This document shows positions 36,343 to 43,970 of a stretch of DNA of 64,000 bases, piece after piece. The notes below the pieces were generated by a model, which did not search any database, was not told the origin of the DNA, and saw only the letters and a list, made by a program, of their open reading frames with translations. Both the position numbers and the translations under genes were made by a program. The DNA is from Pseudonocardia oceani. Its GTDB lineage: Bacteria > Actinomycetota > Actinomycetes > Mycobacteriales > Pseudonocardiaceae. The stretch is from the NCBI RefSeq assembly GCF_019263585.2, contig NZ_JADQDF010000001.1, positions 4,412,501 through 4,476,500 on the forward strand. The letters run 5' to 3'. Position 1 is the stretch's first letter, and each line of letters opens with the position of its first letter.

Positions 36343-38376
36343 TCAGGCTCCAACCGGGTAGATGAGCAGGCTTCCGGACGGGTGCACGGTCGCGGTGTGC
36401 GCCGGCAGGACGAGCGTCGTGGAATCCATCTCGACGACGATCGCGGGACCGGTGATCACGTCGCCCGCCCGGAGCGTCGTGCGGTCGTAGACGGCGGCGT
36501 CGACGGACCCGCCGGACACGTGCACGGGATGGGTGTCGACCGGGGTCGGCGGTCCCTCCGACGCCGGCAGGGTCACCGCGGCCACCGACGGGCGCGGGCC
36601 GGAGACGGTCGCGCGCGCGTTGACGAGCTCGTGGTCGGTGCCGAGCAGGAACGAGAACAGCCGCTCGTGCTCGCGGTCGAAGTCGGCGGCCAGCGCGGCG
36701 AGCGGGTCGCCGTCGAGCGAGGGCACCTCGATCGGGATCTCGAAGCCCTGGCCGTGGTAGCGGACGTCGACCTGGTAGGTGAAGGTCGGGTCGTCGACGC
36801 CCTGCTGCGCGAGCCGGGCGCTCGCCTCCGCCGCCAGCTCGGTGAGCACCGTCGCGAGCTCGCCGCCGGTGAGGTCGGCGAACCGGCGCAGCACCGTGCG
36901 CGCCGACTCCGCCCGCTTCGACGTCGTCGCGTCGCCCAGCGCGCACAGCACGCCGGGCGAGGGCGGCACGATCACCGGCCAGGCGCCGGTGAGGACGCCG
37001 AGCGCGTTGGCGTGCAGCGGGCCGGCGCCGCCGAAGGCGACGAGGGCGAAGTCGCGCGGGTCGAAGCCCTGCTGCACCGAGACGAGCCGCAGGCCGCCGA
37101 GCATGTTCTCGTTGACGATGTCGACGATCCCGGCCGCTGCGGCCTCGGGCGACTTGAGCCCCATCGCGTCGGCGACGCCCGCCACCGCGGTCCGGGCGGC
37201 GTCGACGTCGAGGGTGATCTCGCCCCCGGCCAGCGACGACGGCAGGTAGCCGAGCACGACGTTGGCGTCGGTGACGGTGGGCTCGGTGCCGCCCTTGCCG
37301 TACGCGGCGGGACCCGGGTCGGCGCCCGCGGACTGCGGGCCGACGCGCAGGGCTTTCGTCAGCTCGGGGACGTGGGCGATCGAGCCGCCGCCCGCGCCGA
37401 CCGTGCGGACGTCGACGCTCGACGCCCGGACCGTCAGGTCGCCGACCTTGGTCTCGCGCCCGATCCGCGGGGTGAGGCCCTGGACCAGCGCGACGTCGGT
37501 GGACGTGCCGCCCATGTCGAAGGTGATGAGGTCGGTGAAGCCGCACTGCTCGGCCACCCACACCGCGCCGGTGACGCCGCCCGCCGGACCCGACAGCAGC
37601 ATCGTGACCGGAGCGTCGATCGCCGCGTCGGCCGAGGAGAGCCCGCCGTCGCTGCGCAGGATCGCCAGCTCACCGGCGACGCCGCCCTCGGCGAGCTGCG
37701 TCGCCAGCGTGCGGACGTAGCGCTCCACCTGGGGCTGCACGTACCCGTTCGCCACGGTGGTGACGGTGCGCTCGTACTCGCGCAGCTCGGGAAGCACGTC
37801 GCTCGACAGGCTCACCGGCACCCCGGGGAGCACCTCGGCGGCGATCTCGGCGATCCGCCGTTCGTGCGCGGGGTCGGCGAAGGAGTTGATGAGCGAGACG
37901 GCCAGCGCCTCGATCCCGGTGAGCTTCGCGAGCTGGGTGCGGACGTCGTCCTCGTCGAGCGGACGGATGACCGCGCCGTCGCTGGCCAGGCGTTCGGACA
38001 CCTCGACCGTGTTCTCCAGCGCCGCGAGCGGCTCCGGCTTGGGCCAGATGATCCAGCCGGCGAGCCCGCCCGGGACGTAGGAGCGCGCGATCTGCAGCAC
38101 CTGCCGGAACCCCTGCGTCGTCACCAGCCCGACGGTCGCGCCCTTGCCCTCCAGGATCGCGTTGGTGGCGACCGTCGTTCCGTGCAGCACCTGGGAGACG
38201 TCGGAGAGCGAGATCCCGGCCTCGGCGCACACCTTCCCGATGCCGGTCAGCACGCCCACGGACTGGTCGGACGGCGTGGACGCGGTCTTCGCGCGCCACG
38301 TCGCCCCGCTGGTCTCCTCGACCAGCAGCACGTCGGTGAACGTGCCCCCGACGTCGACACCGAGCCGGTACGTCAT
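36343..38376 (-). CDS. hyuA: Hydantoinase/5-oxoprolinase A subunit
   Basis: A 677-residue HyuA-family ATPase subunit. The ASKHA-type phosphate loop is LGVDVGGTFTDVLLVE (residues 5-20). Further marks are HGTTVATNAILEGKGATVGLVTTQGFRQVLQIAR, SGPAGGVTGA, ITFDMGGTSTDVALV and GGSIAHVPELTKALRVGPQSAGADPGPAAYG. ATG 38376 overlaps the TGA of connector mini-ORF B, whose end supplies GAGGGAG as Shine-Dalgarno. It is transcribed after a GntR regulator, with hyuB following directly. Confidence 0.92.
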   Translation of the reverse strand: MTYRLGVDVGGTFTDVLLVEETSGATWRAKTASTPSDQSVGVLTGIGKVCAEAGISLSDVSQVLHGTTVATNAILEGKGATVGLVTTQGFRQVLQIARSYVPGGLAGWIIWPKPEPLAALENTVEVSERLASDGAVIRPLDEDDVRTQLAKLTGIEALAVSLINSFADPAHERRIAEIAAEVLPGVPVSLSSDVLPELREYERTVTTVANGYVQPQVERYVRTLATQLAEGGVAGELAILRSDGGLSSADAAIDAPVTMLLSGPAGGVTGAVWVAEQCGFTDLITFDMGGTSTDVALVQGLTPRIGRETKVGDLTVRASSVDVRTVGAGGGSIAHVPELTKALRVGPQSAGADPGPAAYGKGGTEPTVTDANVVLGYLPSSLAGGEITLDVDAARTAVAGVADAMGLKSPEAAAAGIVDIVNENMLGGLRLVSVQQGFDPRDFALVAFGGAGPLHANALGVLTGAWPVIVPPSPGVLCALGDATTSKRAESARTVLRRFADLTGGELATVLTELAAEASARLAQQGVDDPTFTYQVDVRYHGQGFEIPIEVPSLDGDPLAALAADFDREHERLFSFLLGTDHELVNARATVSGPRPSVAAVTLPASEGPPTPVDTHPVHVSGGSVDAAVYDRTTLRAGDVITGPAIVVEMDSTTLVLPAHTATVHPSGSLLIYPVGA

Positions 38377-38450
38377 CGGACTCCCTCGCTGCGCTCGGTC
38401 ACCGATGACGACCGTCGCTGCGTCGATGATTCGCTCGCAAGCTCGCTCAT
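38373..38450 (-). CDS. Connector mini-ORF B (repeat family), 25 codons
   Basis: ATG at 38450 overlaps the stop of the GntR regulator gene (ATGA) and has an ideal AGGAGG Shine-Dalgarno 4 bases upstream. The TGA overlaps the hyuA ATG by four bases. The predicted peptide begins MSELASESS and ends VTERSEGVR. Its last codons contain GAGGGAG, the Shine-Dalgarno of hyuA. It is related to mini-ORF A at both ends. I recall similar strings between genes of other Pseudonocardiales, unverified here. Confidence 0.6.
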   Translation of the reverse strand: MSELASESSTQRRSSSVTERSEGVR

Positions 38451-39106
38451 GGTTCCTCCTGGGCGTGAGCGGCGCGGACCATCACGGCCCGGGCGTTGTG
38501 GATGTGTGCGGTCATGACGGCGCCCGCCCACGCCGGGTCGCCCGCCCGCACCGCGGCGACGATCTCGACGTGGTGGGCGAGGCTCCGGCGCAGCGACGCC
38601 TCGTCGTAGGCGTGGAAGTTGCGGAGCACGATCGGGGCCTTGACCGCGCCGGCCAGTGCCGCGGCCAGCGCGGGGTGCTCGGCCAGCGCGACGAGCCGGT
38701 CGTGGAAGGCGCGGTTGAGCGGCACGAGGGCGTCGAGGTCGTGGTCGGCGACCTCGACCATCCGCCGGGCGAGGTCGTCGAGCGCGTCGACGTCGGCGGG
38801 GCGCGCGTTCGGCACGGCGAGGGCGGTGAGCTGCGGCTCCAGCAGCGCGCGCAGCTCGAACACGCCCTCGAGCTCGGCGACGGTCCAGCTCGCGACGCGG
38901 GCGCCGCGGTTGGGCACCAGCTCGACCAGCCCCTCGGCCGCGAGCCGGCCCAGCGCCTCGCGGACGGGGGTTCGGCTGACGCCGAGCCGGTCGGCCAGCT
39001 CCGCCTCGCCCAGCCGGGTGCCCGCGGAGAGCTCGCCGCCGAGGATCAGCTCGCGCACGGCCGCGTGGGCCCGCACCGCTGACGTGCCCGGCGATGTCGC
39101 CGTCAT
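38447..39106 (-). CDS. GntR-family (FadR subfamily) regulator
   Basis: A 219-residue repressor-type protein. Residues 12-75 are a winged helix (AELADRLGVSRTPVREALGRLAAEGLVELVPNRGARVAS). The rest is an FCD all-helical effector domain with the metal-binding Asp/His pattern (NRAFHDRLVALAEHP, SLAHHVEIVAAVRAGD). It precedes hyuA and is divergent from the ICL/PEP-mutase gene; the palindrome at 39123-39138 overlaps its own -10. It probably represses both directions in answer to an organic acid. ATG 39106 has GGGAGG upstream. Confidence 0.9.
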   Translation of the reverse strand: MTATSPGTSAVRAHAAVRELILGGELSAGTRLGEAELADRLGVSRTPVREALGRLAAEGLVELVPNRGARVASWTVAELEGVFELRALLEPQLTALAVPNARPADVDALDDLARRMVEVADHDLDALVPLNRAFHDRLVALAEHPALAAALAGAVKAPIVLRNFHAYDEASLRRSLAHHVEIVAAVRAGDPAWAGAVMTAHIHNARAVMVRAAHAQEEP

Positions 39107-39122
39107 GTGACCTCCCGCACCC

Positions 39123-39138
39123 AGATTGTGTGCAATCT
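39123..39138. promoter_or_regulatory. Probable GntR operator between divergent operons
   Basis: AGATTGTGTGCAATCT is a perfect inverted repeat (6-bp arms, 4-base centre). It overlaps TAGATT, the candidate -10 of the GntR gene (39134-39139, minus), and lies about 35 bases upstream of the divergent gene's -10. A second inverted repeat, GGACA/TGTCC (39141-39155), sits next to it. Confidence 0.55.
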
Positions 39139-39173
39139 AGGGACAAGTGGTGTCCAGGACAAGACGATGCGGT

Positions 39174-39179
39174 TACTTT
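39174..39179 (+). promoter_or_regulatory. -10 box of the ICL/PEP-mutase family gene
   Basis: TACTTT lies exactly 6 bases before the ATG at 39186; no Shine-Dalgarno is present. Translation probably starts at the first base of the transcript. Confidence 0.5.
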
Positions 39180-39185
39180 GCATGC

Positions 39186-40079
39186 ATGGGGAACCTGTTG
39201 TCGGGGCCGAGCGCCCCCCGTGCCCGTCTCCGCGAGCTGCTGGCCGCCCCCGGCCCGCTCGTCGCCCCGGGCGCCTACGACGCGCTGTCGGCCCGCCTCG
39301 TCGAGCAGGCGGGGTTCGACGTCGTCTACATGACGGGGTTCGGCACCACGGCCTCGCTCGTCGGGCGGCCGGACGTCGGGCTGCTCAGCGGCACCGAGAT
39401 GGTCGACAACGCGCGGCGCATCGCCGCCGCCGTCGACGTCCCGGTGATCGCCGACGCCGACACCGGCTACGGCAACGCGATCAACGTCGTCCGCACGGTC
39501 CAGCTCTACGAGCAGGCCGGCGTCGCGGGCATCCACCTGGAGGACCAGGTGATGCCCAAGAAGTGCGGGCACATGAGCGGCAAGGCCGTGATCGGCGCCG
39601 AGGAGATGGCGGGCAAGATCCGCGCCGCCGTCGCCGCCCGCCGCGACCCCGACTTCCTGCTCATCGCGCGCACGGACTCCGCGGCCGTCGAGGGGCTGGA
39701 CGCCGCGATCGCCCGCGCCCGCCGGTACGCCGAGGCGGGCGCCGACGTGCTGTTCGTCGAGGCCCCGACCAGCGAGGACGACATCGCTCGCGTCGCCGAC
39801 GAGCTGAAGGGCGTCGCCCCGCTGGTGTTCAACTGGGCCGAGGGCGGACGGACGCCGCCGATCCCGCTGGACCGCATCGGCGAGCTGGGCTTCTCGCTCG
39901 TGCTCTACCCGATCGGCACGCTGCTCGCGGCCACGGCCGGCATCCGGTCGTTCCTGGAGGTGCTGCGCGCCGAGGGCACGCCCGTGTCGACGCTGCCCGA
40001 CCTGCCGACGTTCGAGGGCTTCACCGACCTCATCGGCCTGCCCGAGGTCCACGACCTGGAGTCGCGCTTCCGCCCGTGA
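39186..40079 (+). CDS. Isocitrate lyase/PEP mutase family enzyme
   Basis: A 297-residue TIM-barrel enzyme of the ICL/PEP-mutase superfamily, close to 2-methylisocitrate lyase, dimethylmalate lyase and oxaloacetate decarboxylase. APGAYDALSARLVEQAGFDVVYMTGFGT binds substrate, DADTGYGN carries the Mg2+ ligand aspartates, HLEDQVMPKKCGHMSG is the catalytic loop with the conserved Cys, and LLIARTDSAAVEGLD follows. It cleaves or decarboxylates a 2-keto or 2-hydroxy acid; the substrate cannot be told. Its 3' end overlaps the convergent small membrane gene by 50 bases. Confidence 0.88.
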   Translation: MGNLLSGPSAPRARLRELLAAPGPLVAPGAYDALSARLVEQAGFDVVYMTGFGTTASLVGRPDVGLLSGTEMVDNARRIAAAVDVPVIADADTGYGNAINVVRTVQLYEQAGVAGIHLEDQVMPKKCGHMSGKAVIGAEEMAGKIRAAVAARRDPDFLLIARTDSAAVEGLDAAIARARRYAEAGADVLFVEAPTSEDDIARVADELKGVAPLVFNWAEGGRTPPIPLDRIGELGFSLVLYPIGTLLAATAGIRSFLEVLRAEGTPVSTLPDLPTFEGFTDLIGLPEVHDLESRFRP

Positions 40080-40323
40080 CACCCTCCCGGCGCAGGCGGC
40101 GCAGGGCCAGCGCGCCGCCGACGCCCGGGACGAGCGCGAGCAGCCGGGCCGCGCGGGAGCCTCCGGGCACCAGCAGCACCGCACCGATGACGACGAGGTA
40201 GGCCGTGCCGTGCACCGGGCCGGTGACCGAGGTGACCGGGTCGAGGTGGACGGTGAGCCGGTTCGCCAGCAGCACGGCCAGAGACACCGCCTCCACGACG
40301 GCCGCGACGGCGAGCAGCCGCAC
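40030..40323 (-). CDS. Small membrane protein, DUF3817-like
   Basis: A 97-residue membrane protein with about three hydrophobic stretches (LLAVAAVVEAVSLAVLLANRL, GTAYLVVIGAVLLV, LLALVPGVGGALAL), resembling the DUF3817 family. It follows the preceding membrane gene with one base between stop and GTG start. The last 50 bases overlap the 3' end of the ICL-family gene on the other strand. Function unknown. Confidence 0.65.
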   Translation of the reverse strand: MRLLAVAAVVEAVSLAVLLANRLTVHLDPVTSVTGPVHGTAYLVVIGAVLLVPGGSRAARLLALVPGVGGALALRRLRREGVTGGSATPGRGPRAGR

Positions 40324-40324
40324 C

Positions 40325-40759
40325 TCAGACGCCCGTCGTGGAGCCGGGGCGCACGATCATCAGCACCACGACGGCGGCCCACGTGAGCGCGAAGACGCCG
40401 GACGCCATCGCGAGGCGCGGGGACGCCGCCGTCGTGCCGTCGGCGTGCAGCGCGGCGACGACGCGGCTCTGGCCGGGGAGCACGACGAGCGCGAGCAGTG
40501 CCGCGGCGCCCGCGGTCAGCAGGATCGAGGCGATCAGCCAGGCGTCACCGAGCATGCCCATCGCCGCGCCGGTGGCCAGTCCGAACGCGGGCACCGACAC
40601 GCCGAGCACGGCGTAGACGCGGCTGATCCGGTGCAGCGCGTCGACGACGGCCGTGTTCCCCTCCCGCGCGTAGCGGGGGAACAGGCTGGTGGCGACGGTG
40701 ACGGGGCCGATGAACACGATCGCGGCGATCACGTGGACGGAGAGGAGGACAGCGGTCAC
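40325..40759 (-). CDS. Four-helix membrane protein, DUF2269-like
   Basis: A 144-residue membrane protein with four hydrophobic helices (LLSVHVIAAIVFIGPVTVATSLF, VYAVLGVSVPAFGLATGAAMG, WLIASILLTAGAAALLALVVL, MASGVFALTWAAVVVLMIV). The short conserved HVIAAIVFIGPV segment is typical of DUF2269 proteins. The GTG at 40759 has TAAAGT six bases upstream and no Shine-Dalgarno, so it is probably leaderless. It forms a two-gene unit with the DUF3817-like gene. Confidence 0.65.
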   Translation of the reverse strand: MTAVLLSVHVIAAIVFIGPVTVATSLFPRYAREGNTAVVDALHRISRVYAVLGVSVPAFGLATGAAMGMLGDAWLIASILLTAGAAALLALVVLPGQSRVVAALHADGTTAASPRLAMASGVFALTWAAVVVLMIVRPGSTTGV

Positions 40760-40765
40760 AGGAAG

Positions 40766-40771
40766 ACTTTA
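40766..40771 (-). promoter_or_regulatory. -10 box of the DUF2269-like gene
   Basis: TAAAGT on the minus strand, 6 bases before the GTG start, shows the same spacing as the other leaderless candidates here. Confidence 0.45.
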
Positions 40772-40820
40772 AGCCCGGCTGATAGCGGCGCGGAAGCGCG
40801 GCCCGGGGGAGGATCGTGCG

Positions 40821-41276
40821 ATGGAGTCCGAGCGGGTGCCGCTGATGGCGTCGTCGTCGGTGCTGATGCTCGTCGGCGCAGGCCGCGTCCTGGCGCGGCG
40901 GGTGGAGTCGGAGCTGGCCGGGTTGGGGCTCACACTGCGGCACCTGGGGGCGCTCGGACACCTCGTGCACCGGCCCGACCTGTCCTACAGCGACCTGGCC
41001 CGGCGCGCCGGCGTCACCGCGCAGAGCATGCACGCCACCGTCCGCGGGCTGGAGGAGCTCGGGGCCGTGCGGCGCGCGCTGCCCGGGCAGGGACACCGGG
41101 CGCGCCTGGAGGTGACCGACCGGGGCCGCGAGCTGCTCGACCGGGTCCGCGCGTCGGCCGAGCGCCTCGACGCCGAACTCCTCGCCGATCTCACCGACGA
41201 GCAGCGCACCGCGCTGCGGGCCGCGCTGCGGTCCCTGGTCGTCCCGACGGGGCCGGGGCCTAGTCTCGCGCCATGA
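40821..41276 (+). CDS. MarR-family regulator
   Basis: A 151-residue winged-helix regulator. The DNA-binding part is LSYSDLARRAGVTAQSMHATVRGLEELGAVRRALPGQGHRARLEVTDRGRELL, with the usual dimerisation helices around it. It is divergent from the two membrane genes and its stop overlaps the ddl ATG by four bases. Ligand unknown. Confidence 0.85.
   Translation: MESERVPLMASSSVLMLVGAGRVLARRVESELAGLGLTLRHLGALGHLVHRPDLSYSDLARRAGVTAQSMHATVRGLEELGAVRRALPGQGHRARLEVTDRGRELLDRVRASAERLDAELLADLTDEQRTALRAALRSLVVPTGPGPSLAP
41261..41266 (+). promoter_or_regulatory. -10 box of a leaderless ddl promoter inside the MarR gene
   Basis: TAGTCT lies 6 bases before the ddl ATG at 41273. It allows ddl to be expressed independently of the overlapping MarR gene. 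Confidence 0.5.
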
Positions 41277-42382
41277 CGGGACGCACCAGGGTGGCCGTGG
41301 TCTTCGGCGGGCGCAGCAGCGAGCACGCGATCTCCTGCGTGTCGGCGGGCAGCGTGCTGGGCCACGTCGACCGCGAGCGCTTCGAGATCGTCCCGGTCGG
41401 GATCACCCCCGACGGGGCCTGGGTCCTGGGCAGTGACGACCCCCGCGAGCTGGCGATCTCCGGCCGCGAGCTCCCCTCGGTCGACGGGTCCCGCACCGCG
41501 CTCGCCCTGCCCGGCGACCCCACCCGCGGCGGCATCGTCGTCCTCGACGCCGACCGCGCCGGCGAGGTGTTCTCCGGCGTCGACGTCGTGTTCCCGGTGC
41601 TGCACGGCCCCTACGGCGAGGACGGCACGATCCAGGGGCTGCTGGAGATGGCGGGCGTGCCCTACGTCGGCGCGGGCGTGCTGGCCAGCGCGGCGGGCAT
41701 GGACAAGGAGTTCACCAAGAAGCTGCTCGCCGCCGACGGGCTGCCGATCGGCACCGTCGTCGTGCTCCGCCCGCACGTCGCGACGCTCACCGCCGACGAG
41801 CGCGAGCGCGTCGGGCTGCCGGCGTTCGTCAAGCCGGCCCGGGCCGGGTCGTCGGTCGGGATCACCCGCGTCACCGACTGGGCCGACCTCGACGCCGCGA
41901 TCGCCACCGCCCGCGAGCACGACCCGAAGGTGCTGGTCGAGGCCGCGGTCGTCGGGCGGGAGATCGAGGTCGGGGTGCTGGAGTTCCCCGACGGCTCGGT
42001 CCGCGCGAGCGTGGCGGCGGAGATCCGCCTGGTGGGCGCTCGTGCAGATGGAACGACGGCGGAGTGGTATGACTTCGACGCCAAGTACCTCGACGACGTC
42101 TGCGAGTTCGACATCCCCGCCAAGCTCGACGACGAGGTGTCCGACCGCGTCCGCGAGATGGCGGTCGCCGCGTTCCGCGCGCTCGACGGCCAGGGCCTGG
42201 CCCGCGTCGACTTCTTCGTGGGGCCCGACGGCGAGCTCACCGTCAACGAGGTCAACACGATGCCCGGCTTCACCCCGATCTCGATGTTCCCGCGGGTCTG
42301 GGCCGTGACCGGGCTCGACTACCCGACGCTGCTCACCACACTGGTCGAGACGGCGCTCGCGCGCGGCACCGGGCTGCGCTAG
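41273..42382 (+). CDS. ddl: D-alanine--D-alanine ligase
   Basis: A 369-residue ATP-grasp ligase that makes D-Ala-D-Ala for peptidoglycan. Marks are VVFGGRSSEHAISCVSAGSV, VVFPVLHGPYGEDGTIQGLLEM (the HGxxGEDGxxQGxLE motif), FVKPARAGSSVGITRV, EWYDFDAKYLDD (the Tyr-containing loop of D-Ala-D-Ala, not D-Ala-D-lactate, enzymes) and VNEVNTMPGFTPISMFPR with the Mg2+ ligands. It converges on the MntR-like gene so closely that both stop codons share the tetranucleotide CTAG. Confidence 0.96.
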   Translation: MTGRTRVAVVFGGRSSEHAISCVSAGSVLGHVDRERFEIVPVGITPDGAWVLGSDDPRELAISGRELPSVDGSRTALALPGDPTRGGIVVLDADRAGEVFSGVDVVFPVLHGPYGEDGTIQGLLEMAGVPYVGAGVLASAAGMDKEFTKKLLAADGLPIGTVVVLRPHVATLTADERERVGLPAFVKPARAGSSVGITRVTDWADLDAAIATAREHDPKVLVEAAVVGREIEVGVLEFPDGSVRASVAAEIRLVGARADGTTAEWYDFDAKYLDDVCEFDIPAKLDDEVSDRVREMAVAAFRALDGQGLARVDFFVGPDGELTVNEVNTMPGFTPISMFPRVWAVTGLDYPTLLTTLVETALARGTGLR

Positions 42383-43041
42383 ACGACCACGTGGCCGTGC
42401 ACGAGCCCGGTCAGCGCGGCCCCCAGCGCGTGCCGGTCGTCGCCCACGCGCACCCAGCGCGGCCCGCCGAACGGGGCCTGCTCCTCCACCGACAGCTCCG
42501 CGCCGGGGACGACGCCCAGGTCGCCGAGGTAGCGCAGGGCGGCGCTGTCGCGGTCGGACACGCGGTCGACGCAGAAGCGCGCGCCGGCAGGCACGTCGTC
42601 GAGCGGGGTGCCCCGGACCTCGACGTGCGGGCCGTCGCGCGGCGGGATCGGGTCGCCGTGGGGGTCGTGGGTGGGGTGGCCGAGCGCGGCGTCGATGCGC
42701 TCCTCGAGCCGGTCGGACAGCGCGTGCTCCAGGAGCTCGGCCTCCTCGTGCACCTCGTCCCACGGGACGTCGAGGACGCGGGCGAGGAAGGTCTCCAGCA
42801 GCCGGTGGCGGCGCACGACCCGCAGCGCGGCGCGCTCGCCCTCGGGCGTCAGCGCGACGGTGCGGTGGTCGGGCCGGTCGAGCAGCGCACCGTCCTCGAG
42901 CCGCTTGAGCATGGCCGACACCGACGGCGAGGACACGCCCAGCTCCGTGGCCAGCGTGCTGGTGGTGACGGGTCCGCCGAGATGGGCGAGGTTGTAGATC
43001 GCCTTGAGGTAGTCCTCGGTGGCCCGGGACATCGTCACCAT
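42379..43041 (-). CDS. mntR: MntR/SirR-like metal-dependent regulator (DtxR family)
   Basis: A 220-residue DtxR-family repressor: winged helix (ATEDYLKAIYNL ... LGVSSPSVSAMLKRLEDGALL), metal-binding dimerisation domain and a C-terminal FeoA/SH3-like domain (GVVPGAELSVEEQAPFGGP). At the DtxR Cys102 position the sequence has Glu (HEEAELLEHALS), as in manganese-type MntR, so it probably senses Mn2+. The MntR Glu11 position is Lys here, which weakens exact metal assignment. ATG 43041 has TACCCT six bases upstream; an inverted repeat overlaps that -10. Confidence 0.88.
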   Translation of the reverse strand: MVTMSRATEDYLKAIYNLAHLGGPVTTSTLATELGVSSPSVSAMLKRLEDGALLDRPDHRTVALTPEGERAALRVVRRHRLLETFLARVLDVPWDEVHEEAELLEHALSDRLEERIDAALGHPTHDPHGDPIPPRDGPHVEVRGTPLDDVPAGARFCVDRVSDRDSAALRYLGDLGVVPGAELSVEEQAPFGGPRWVRVGDDRHALGAALTGLVHGHVVV

Positions 43042-43047
43042 GCACCG

Positions 43048-43053
43048 AGGGTA
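43048..43053 (-). promoter_or_regulatory. -10 box of the mntR-like gene
   Basis: TACCCT on the minus strand lies 6 bases before the ATG. It falls inside the inverted repeat GGTAG-N7-CTACC. Confidence 0.45.
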
Positions 43054-43066
43054 GAACGCCCCTACC
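43050..43066. promoter_or_regulatory. Candidate autoregulatory operator of the mntR-like gene
   Basis: GGTAG and CTACC are inverted around 7 bases, a 17-bp span comparable to DtxR-family boxes. The site overlaps the -10 of the regulator's own gene and the stop codon of the DUF3515 gene. Confidence 0.35.
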
Positions 43067-43622
43067 TGACGGCCACCGGGGTGGCGGGGAGTGTGTCGCG
43101 CACCACGTCGGACACGGCCTGCAGCGGGCCGCTCCCGGCGTCGACCGGCGTGGTCAGGACGACGTAGACGGGCCGGTCGACGGCCACGTACGTGACGACG
43201 ACGGGCTCGGGCACGCCGTCGTCGAGCTCCAGCCACTGCACGCCGTCGATCTCGAGCAGCGCGGACGTGGGCGTGAGCTCCTGCGGGCGGGGCAGCCCGC
43301 AGCGCAGCACGACCGGGCGGGGCGCGGCGGCCCAGGCGCGGACGCCGTCGGGCGCGGGGTCGGCGAGCGCGCGGACGGGCAGGGTGGAGTCGCCCGCGGG
43401 GAGGTCGCCGTCGAGGCGGGCGAGCAGCGCGGTGCACTCCGGGCCGGTGGCGTCGGGGGCGTCGACGGGGGGAGTCGCCAGCGGCGTGGTGTCGGGAGCG
43501 GGCGCGGCGGGCTCGGAGGAGCGGGCCGTGAGCCCGATGCCCGCCACCACCACGGCGAGGAGCAGCGGCAGCGCGATCGCGATCAGGACCGGCAGCGGCG
43601 GGCGTCGGGTGGGGGCGGGCAC
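43062..43622 (-). CDS. DUF3515 family membrane-anchored protein
   Basis: A 186-residue protein with one N-terminal membrane anchor (PVLIAIALPLLLAVVVAGIGLTA), a Pro/Ala/Thr linker and an extracytoplasmic domain with two conserved cysteines (GPECTALLARL and VLRCGLPRPQ). A DUF3515 gene beside ddl and thiL is a common actinobacterial arrangement (Rv2980 next to ddl as I recall). Function unknown. GTG 43622 is the likely start. Confidence 0.8.
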   Translation of the reverse strand: MPAPTRRPPLPVLIAIALPLLLAVVVAGIGLTARSSEPAAPAPDTTPLATPPVDAPDATGPECTALLARLDGDLPAGDSTLPVRALADPAPDGVRAWAAAPRPVVLRCGLPRPQELTPTSALLEIDGVQWLELDDGVPEPVVVTYVAVDRPVYVVLTTPVDAGSGPLQAVSDVVRDTLPATPVAVR

Positions 43623-43635
43623 GTCGGTGACCCCC

Positions 43636-43872
43636 TCAGGAGGGGAGGTGGACCACCGGGCAGGTCAGCGTGCGGGTGATCCCGTTGACGCCCTGCACCT
43701 GCGCGACGACGAGCTGCCCGAGGAGGTCGACATCGTCGGCCTCCGCGCGCACGATGACGTCGTAGGGCCCGGTGACGTCCTCCGCCGAGATCACCCCGGT
43801 GATCCCGGCGATCGCGGAGGCCACGGCCGCGGCCTTCCCGACCTCGGTCTGGACCAAGATGTACGCCTGCAC
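43636..43872 (-). CDS. Stand-alone Lrp/AsnC ligand-binding (RAM) protein
   Basis: A 78-residue protein consisting only of the Lrp/AsnC effector domain: VQAYILVQTEVGKAAAVASAIAGITGVISAEDVTGPYDVIVRAEADDVDLLGQLV. The DNA-binding part is absent. Such SARD/DM proteins assemble into rings and bind amino acids. GTG 43872 has GGAAGGGG about 9 bases upstream. It sits 14 bases before the DUF3515 gene and is divergent from thiL. Confidence 0.85.
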   Translation of the reverse strand: MQAYILVQTEVGKAAAVASAIAGITGVISAEDVTGPYDVIVRAEADDVDLLGQLVVAQVQGVNGITRTLTCPVVHLPS

Positions 43873-43970
43873 CACGTCGTGCCCCTTCCACTGCGTTGTT
43901 TCGTTCTGGCTGATCACGCCCGGACCGCCCGTGGGGAGGTCGGACGCCGAACGTACCGGAGGAGACCCCG

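Noticed and set aside
36342..36353. TTG start of hyuB at 36353
   Set aside because: ATG 36341 has a well-placed GGAG, and the TTG would overlap hyuA and add four residues without support.
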